Below are positions 4,535 through 5,594 of a stretch of DNA of 5,594 nucleotides, piece by piece; the first letter of the stretch is position 1; every line of letters begins with the position of its first letter. A program made the translations under genes and the position numbers. The DNA is from Treponema sp. (GTDB lineage: Bacteria > Spirochaetota > Spirochaetia > Treponematales > Breznakiellaceae), in contig JAIRRU010000048.1 in assembly GCA_031255815.1 (NCBI GenBank), positions 1 to 5,594 of the forward strand, read 5' to 3'. The notes under the pieces were generated by a model that had not been told where the DNA came from, did no database searches, and saw only the letters and a list, made by a program, of their open reading frames with translations.

Positions 4535-5594
4535 ATGAGTAAACGGTACCGTTTCCTCATCGTCCTGGCGACGATGGCGATTTGTTTTGTGTTTCTCTTC
4601 CCTTCCCTCCGCTGGTACCTTATGGTTCCCAAGGAGAAGCAGGCCCAGGCCCTGGAATCCCGGGAACAGATAAAGAACTACTCTTCCCGCACGGCCCGCG
4701 CGGATCTGCAGGAACTCCTCGATATCGCCCAAAGCGGCGGGGATTTGCCGGAGCGTTTTTCCTTCCTGGCCGCCGGGGCAAAGAGGATCTACAAAGAAAA
4801 CAAGTTAAAGGCTCCGGAAAAATGGGACGCCAAAACCACCCTCAACGCCTTTTCCAGCCGGGCCGAAGCCCTGGAAGCCATTGAAGCCAGATACCGGGAC
4901 GAGATCTTTGCCCTGAAAAACCTTCAAAAGAACGCGATCCAGCTTGGTTTGGATCTTTCCGGCGGGCTTTCCATCGTGCTTCAGGCGGATCTGGAGAACC
5001 TGAGGGAGCGGCTTGGCCGGGATCTTTCGGAAGAAGACCGCCAGGACGCGATAAACCGGGCCCTGGAGGTGCTGAACAGCCGGATAGACCGTTTCGGCCT
5101 TACCGAGCCGGTGATCCGTTCCCAGGGCCAGGATCAGATCTACGTGGAGATCCCCGGAACCGCCGATCCTGAACGGATAAACGATATTATCATGGGGAAG
5201 GGCAGCCTGGCTTTCCATATCGTAGACCAGGAGGCTTCGGAGGCCTTTGACCTCTACTACGAGACCCACCCCACCAGCACCTTTGACGGCGCGGGGAACC
5301 TGATAAACCCCGCCATCGTTCCCGCCGATACCATGGTACTGGGGGTGTATACCAAAGACCGCTACGGCCTGGACGAGCAGACCGGCTACACGGTGGTAAA
5401 GCGGGAAATCGGCCTTGACGGTAACCATATCAAAAGCGCCCAGGTGGAGCGCAGCGATCTGGACGGGAAGCCCGGGGTAACCTTCTACCTGGACAGCGAG
5501 GGGGGGGAGATATTCTACAAACTCACCTCCGCCAACATAGGGAAGCCCCTGGCCATCGTCATGGACGATCGGGTTAAATCCCAGGCCACGATCC
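4535..5594 (+). CDS. secD: Protein translocase subunit SecD, 3' truncated
   Basis: The reading frame from the ATG at 4535 is open for 353 codons to the window edge. It starts MSKRYRFLIVLATMAICFVF, a membrane helix at about residues 7-28 that anchors the large periplasmic domain. Family marks are GLDLSGGLSIVLQ (138-150), the SecD signature, then NSRIDRFGLTEPVI (181-194), QIYVEIPGT (201-209) and the start of the second periplasmic subdomain with VTFYLDSEGGEIF and NIGKPLAIVMDD (334-345). SecD uses the proton gradient, together with SecF, to pull exported proteins through SecYEG. The five C-terminal membrane helices of the full protein (about 600 residues in E. coli) would lie beyond the window, and secF usually follows. 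A GGAG sequence lies 7 bases before the ATG. It is probably expressed from the yajC promoter, with the hairpin at 4474-4502 between. Confidence 0.96.
   Translation, partial: MSKRYRFLIVLATMAICFVFLFPSLRWYLMVPKEKQAQALESREQIKNYSSRTARADLQELLDIAQSGGDLPERFSFLAAGAKRIYKENKLKAPEKWDAKTTLNAFSSRAEALEAIEARYRDEIFALKNLQKNAIQLGLDLSGGLSIVLQADLENLRERLGRDLSEEDRQDAINRALEVLNSRIDRFGLTEPVIRSQGQDQIYVEIPGTADPERINDIIMGKGSLAFHIVDQEASEAFDLYYETHPTSTFDGAGNLINPAIVPADTMVLGVYTKDRYGLDEQTGYTVVKREIGLDGNHIKSAQVERSDLDGKPGVTFYLDSEGGEIFYKLTSANIGKPLAIVMDDRVKSQATI

Noticed and set aside
4805..5428. Minus-strand open frame of 207 codons
   Set aside because: It lies wholly opposite secD, whose product is unmistakable on the plus strand.

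Overview
The window looks like a bacterial chromosome segment, fairly GC-rich, with strong AGGAGG-type ribosome binding sites. The yajC-secD pair, the gene makeup and the TTCAG-loop intergenic hairpins resemble a spirochaete, perhaps a gut Treponema. This is an inference from general resemblance; no single feature proves the taxon.

Layout. Positions 1-3239 are read on the minus strand. In transcription order they hold a GTG-started transketolase N-terminal subunit (2331-3239), a 25-codon mini-ORF (2257-2334), a transketolase C-terminal subunit (1310-2260) and a conserved 282-residue protein of unknown function, possibly barrel-shaped (393-1241). A nearly gene-free stretch (94-392) with degenerate 9-nt-periodic repeats follows. 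Last is the 5' end of an AAA-ATPase-like gene that leaves the window at position 1. From 3240 the reading direction flips. A divergent promoter region rich in hairpins leads to a rubredoxin gene (3412-3573), an unknown 96-residue protein (3655-3945), and the protein-export genes yajC (4044-4466) and secD (4535 to the window end, 3' truncated).

Function. The two transketolase halves together would make one thiamine-diphosphate enzyme moving two-carbon ketol units. The 282-residue protein behind them is probably co-transcribed and may act in the same sugar pathway. Rubredoxin is a small iron electron carrier typical of anaerobes. YajC and SecD belong to the Sec accessory complex in the cytoplasmic membrane.

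The most notable feature is the junction between the transketolase halves. The translation-start region of the second gene, including its Shine-Dalgarno sequence and first eight codons, occurs twice, 74 bases apart. The upstream copy opens a 25-codon frame that overlaps the first gene's stop and the second gene's start by ATGA at both ends. Also worth a second look are the related TTCAG-loop hairpins around rubredoxin, the degenerate repeats at 190-350, and a GDG-to-GEG change in the cofactor motif of the N-terminal transketolase subunit. I saw no rRNA, tRNA, CRISPR array or insertion sequence.
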